Below, piece after piece: positions 62,851-64,000 of a stretch of 64,000 bases of DNA (position 1 is the stretch's first letter; every line of letters starts with the position of its first letter). Position numbers and translations under genes: made by a program. The notes below the pieces were generated by a model. The model was not told the DNA's origin. It was given only the letters and a program-made list of their open reading frames with translations, and made no database searches. The stretch spans positions 620,001 to 684,000 of the forward strand of contig NC_079386.1 in NCBI RefSeq assembly GCF_021018895.1. Reading direction: 5' to 3'. This DNA is from Seriola aureovittata. Lineage: Eukaryota > Chordata > Actinopteri > Carangiformes > Carangidae.

Positions 62851-63303
62851 TGATAACCTAATCATTTGTCATAGCATGTGATGGACATACACCAGCAATA
62901 AATGATTGATTCAGTTACTGTGGTTAACATGGCTGGCAGTCCAGCAGATTGGTGGCGTGTAGTCCTTTTAATGGAGCAGAGTAAAGAAGGATGAAGACGA
63001 GTCAAAAGCAGTTGTTCGCAAAATCAGCTGGTTTGCAGGTTCCTCATTTTGTTGACTGTTAGCTGGGAGGCTCCATCAAAGTAAAAGTGTAGGTAGCCAT
63101 CAGCTAAAAAATAACATGTAATCTCAAAATTCACATTTAAATTTTAAATTGCATTGGAAATAAATGTTATTTTTGCCAGAGGCATCATAGAAGGCATCCC
63201 AGAGGACAGCAGAATACAAACCTCCCAGCTTGTTCTCAGTGACTTTAGTGGCTGTGCTCACCAGTCTAGCCAAATTGTTTTTATATATACAACTGAGATG
63301 TGT

Positions 63304-63566
63304 ACACCTGGGACCCGATGCATGGAGACTGTGTTTTTAATACCAACTGATGGATTAAGGGAGTGTCTTCACCCATTTATGGCTAATTGTAGGAGCGGAA
63401 ACAAGGCTCGTGCACATGTGGCCAATTTCTTAATGAGTGAGCTTTATAAAGATGATGCACGGCTTTATAACCCTGACGAAAGAATGTGTATGAATATTTC
63501 TGGTTTTGTGTATACACATAGTTTTAGTCATGAATCTACACAGTTTTATGCATCTGGCCCCAGGAT
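63304..63566. mobile_element. Small inverted-repeat element (~260 bp)
   Basis: Ends CCTGGGACCCGATGCAT and, inverted, CCTGGGGCCAGATGCAT. The layout is that of a PIF/Harbinger-like or similar miniature element. The target duplication is unclear. A 158-codon frame runs through it by chance. Confidence 0.55.
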
Positions 63567-64000
63567 GGTTCTAACAGTACTTCGTAAAAAAAATCATCAG
63601 AATATTCAGATTAACAGCAAATCTATTTAACCTCCTAACTAGTTAATTGTAACCCATGGACATTGGGTTGAACAATGGTGTCTTCAAGCAGGGGTTACGT
63701 CTGTAACTGTCTTTTTCTAGTTATTGTTTGTATCTATTTGTTTGTTTTTTCACCAGTTAGAGAGAGAACAGTTTAGACAAAAATGTCCATAGATCAGCAC
63801 TACACTGAAGGTGCTGTGGTATAAGGTAAAGTATTTGTCAACACAGGTTTTTCCTCTAAAATGAAAGTAAAATGTTCACTAGATGAATTTAGGAAAAATC
63901 GTGTGGTACATTGAAAGTGCTGTAATGAAGGTGAGTGATATGTAACGATCATATGTAATGATGCAGCATCTATATTATCGTGCTCTATGCTGCTATTTGG

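Larger units (their letters stand above)
61203..64000. other. Putative first intron of the right-edge gene, repeat-bearing
   Basis: No recognisable exon. It contains the hAT-like remnant and the foldback element listed separately. A 93-codon minus-strand frame at 61447-61728 has no family resemblance. Confidence 0.4.

Noticed and set aside
63154..63630. 158-codon plus-strand open frame
   Set aside because: It runs through both ends of a small inverted-repeat element, and no protein family is recognisable.

Overview
This window is nuclear DNA of a ray-finned (probably teleost) fish. The grounds are multi-exon vertebrate genes with GT/AG introns, short-to-moderate introns, dense microsatellites, and repeat types common in fish genomes (Tc1 transposon, L2/Rex-like LINEs, tRNA-headed SINE, many small hAT-type elements). 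No prokaryotic operon, phage, CRISPR array or biosynthetic cluster is present. Three protein-coding genes could be assembled exon by exon by matching reading frames, splice sites and phase.

Layout. (1) 1-660: AT-rich repeats and a CAG/CAGGAG/ATC microsatellite. (2) 660-6977 (+): TRMT10A, 7 coding exons, 322 residues, complete; a LINE fragment and a 606-bp foldback element sit in its introns. (3) 8262-18719 (+): SPATA6L, 11 coding exons located (377 residues), 3' terminal exon not found; its promoter has two RFX-type X-boxes, and its introns carry a Tc1 element, a LINE piece and a SINE. (4) 18720-29190: gene-poor, with a 21-bp minisatellite, a large inverted-repeat element and a possible decayed WD-repeat fragment. 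(5) 29326-46582 (-): SLC1A1 (EAAT3 glutamate transporter), 12 coding exons summing to exactly 524 residues plus stop, complete, with potential G-quadruplex tracts upstream. (6) 46583-60660: gene desert holding a dead LINE, two well-preserved non-autonomous hAT elements that each retain a BED zinc-finger ORF and have perfect 8-bp target duplications, a 38-bp perfect hairpin and a 208-bp duplicated segment. (7) 60700-61202 and beyond: probable promoter and first exon of an unidentified gene running off the right edge.

SPATA6L and SLC1A1 face each other tail to tail, as I recall for human 9p24, so this is probably an ancient linkage. TRMT10A lies elsewhere in human (4q), so its place here is a lineage-specific neighbour. 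The genes are functionally unrelated: tRNA m1G9 methylation, sperm/ciliary structure and glutamate/cysteine uptake. I found no convincing previously undescribed biological system. The most useful leads are the X-boxes of SPATA6L, its GC-AG intron and NAGNAG acceptor, the G4 tracts upstream of SLC1A1, and several precisely delimited small transposons.
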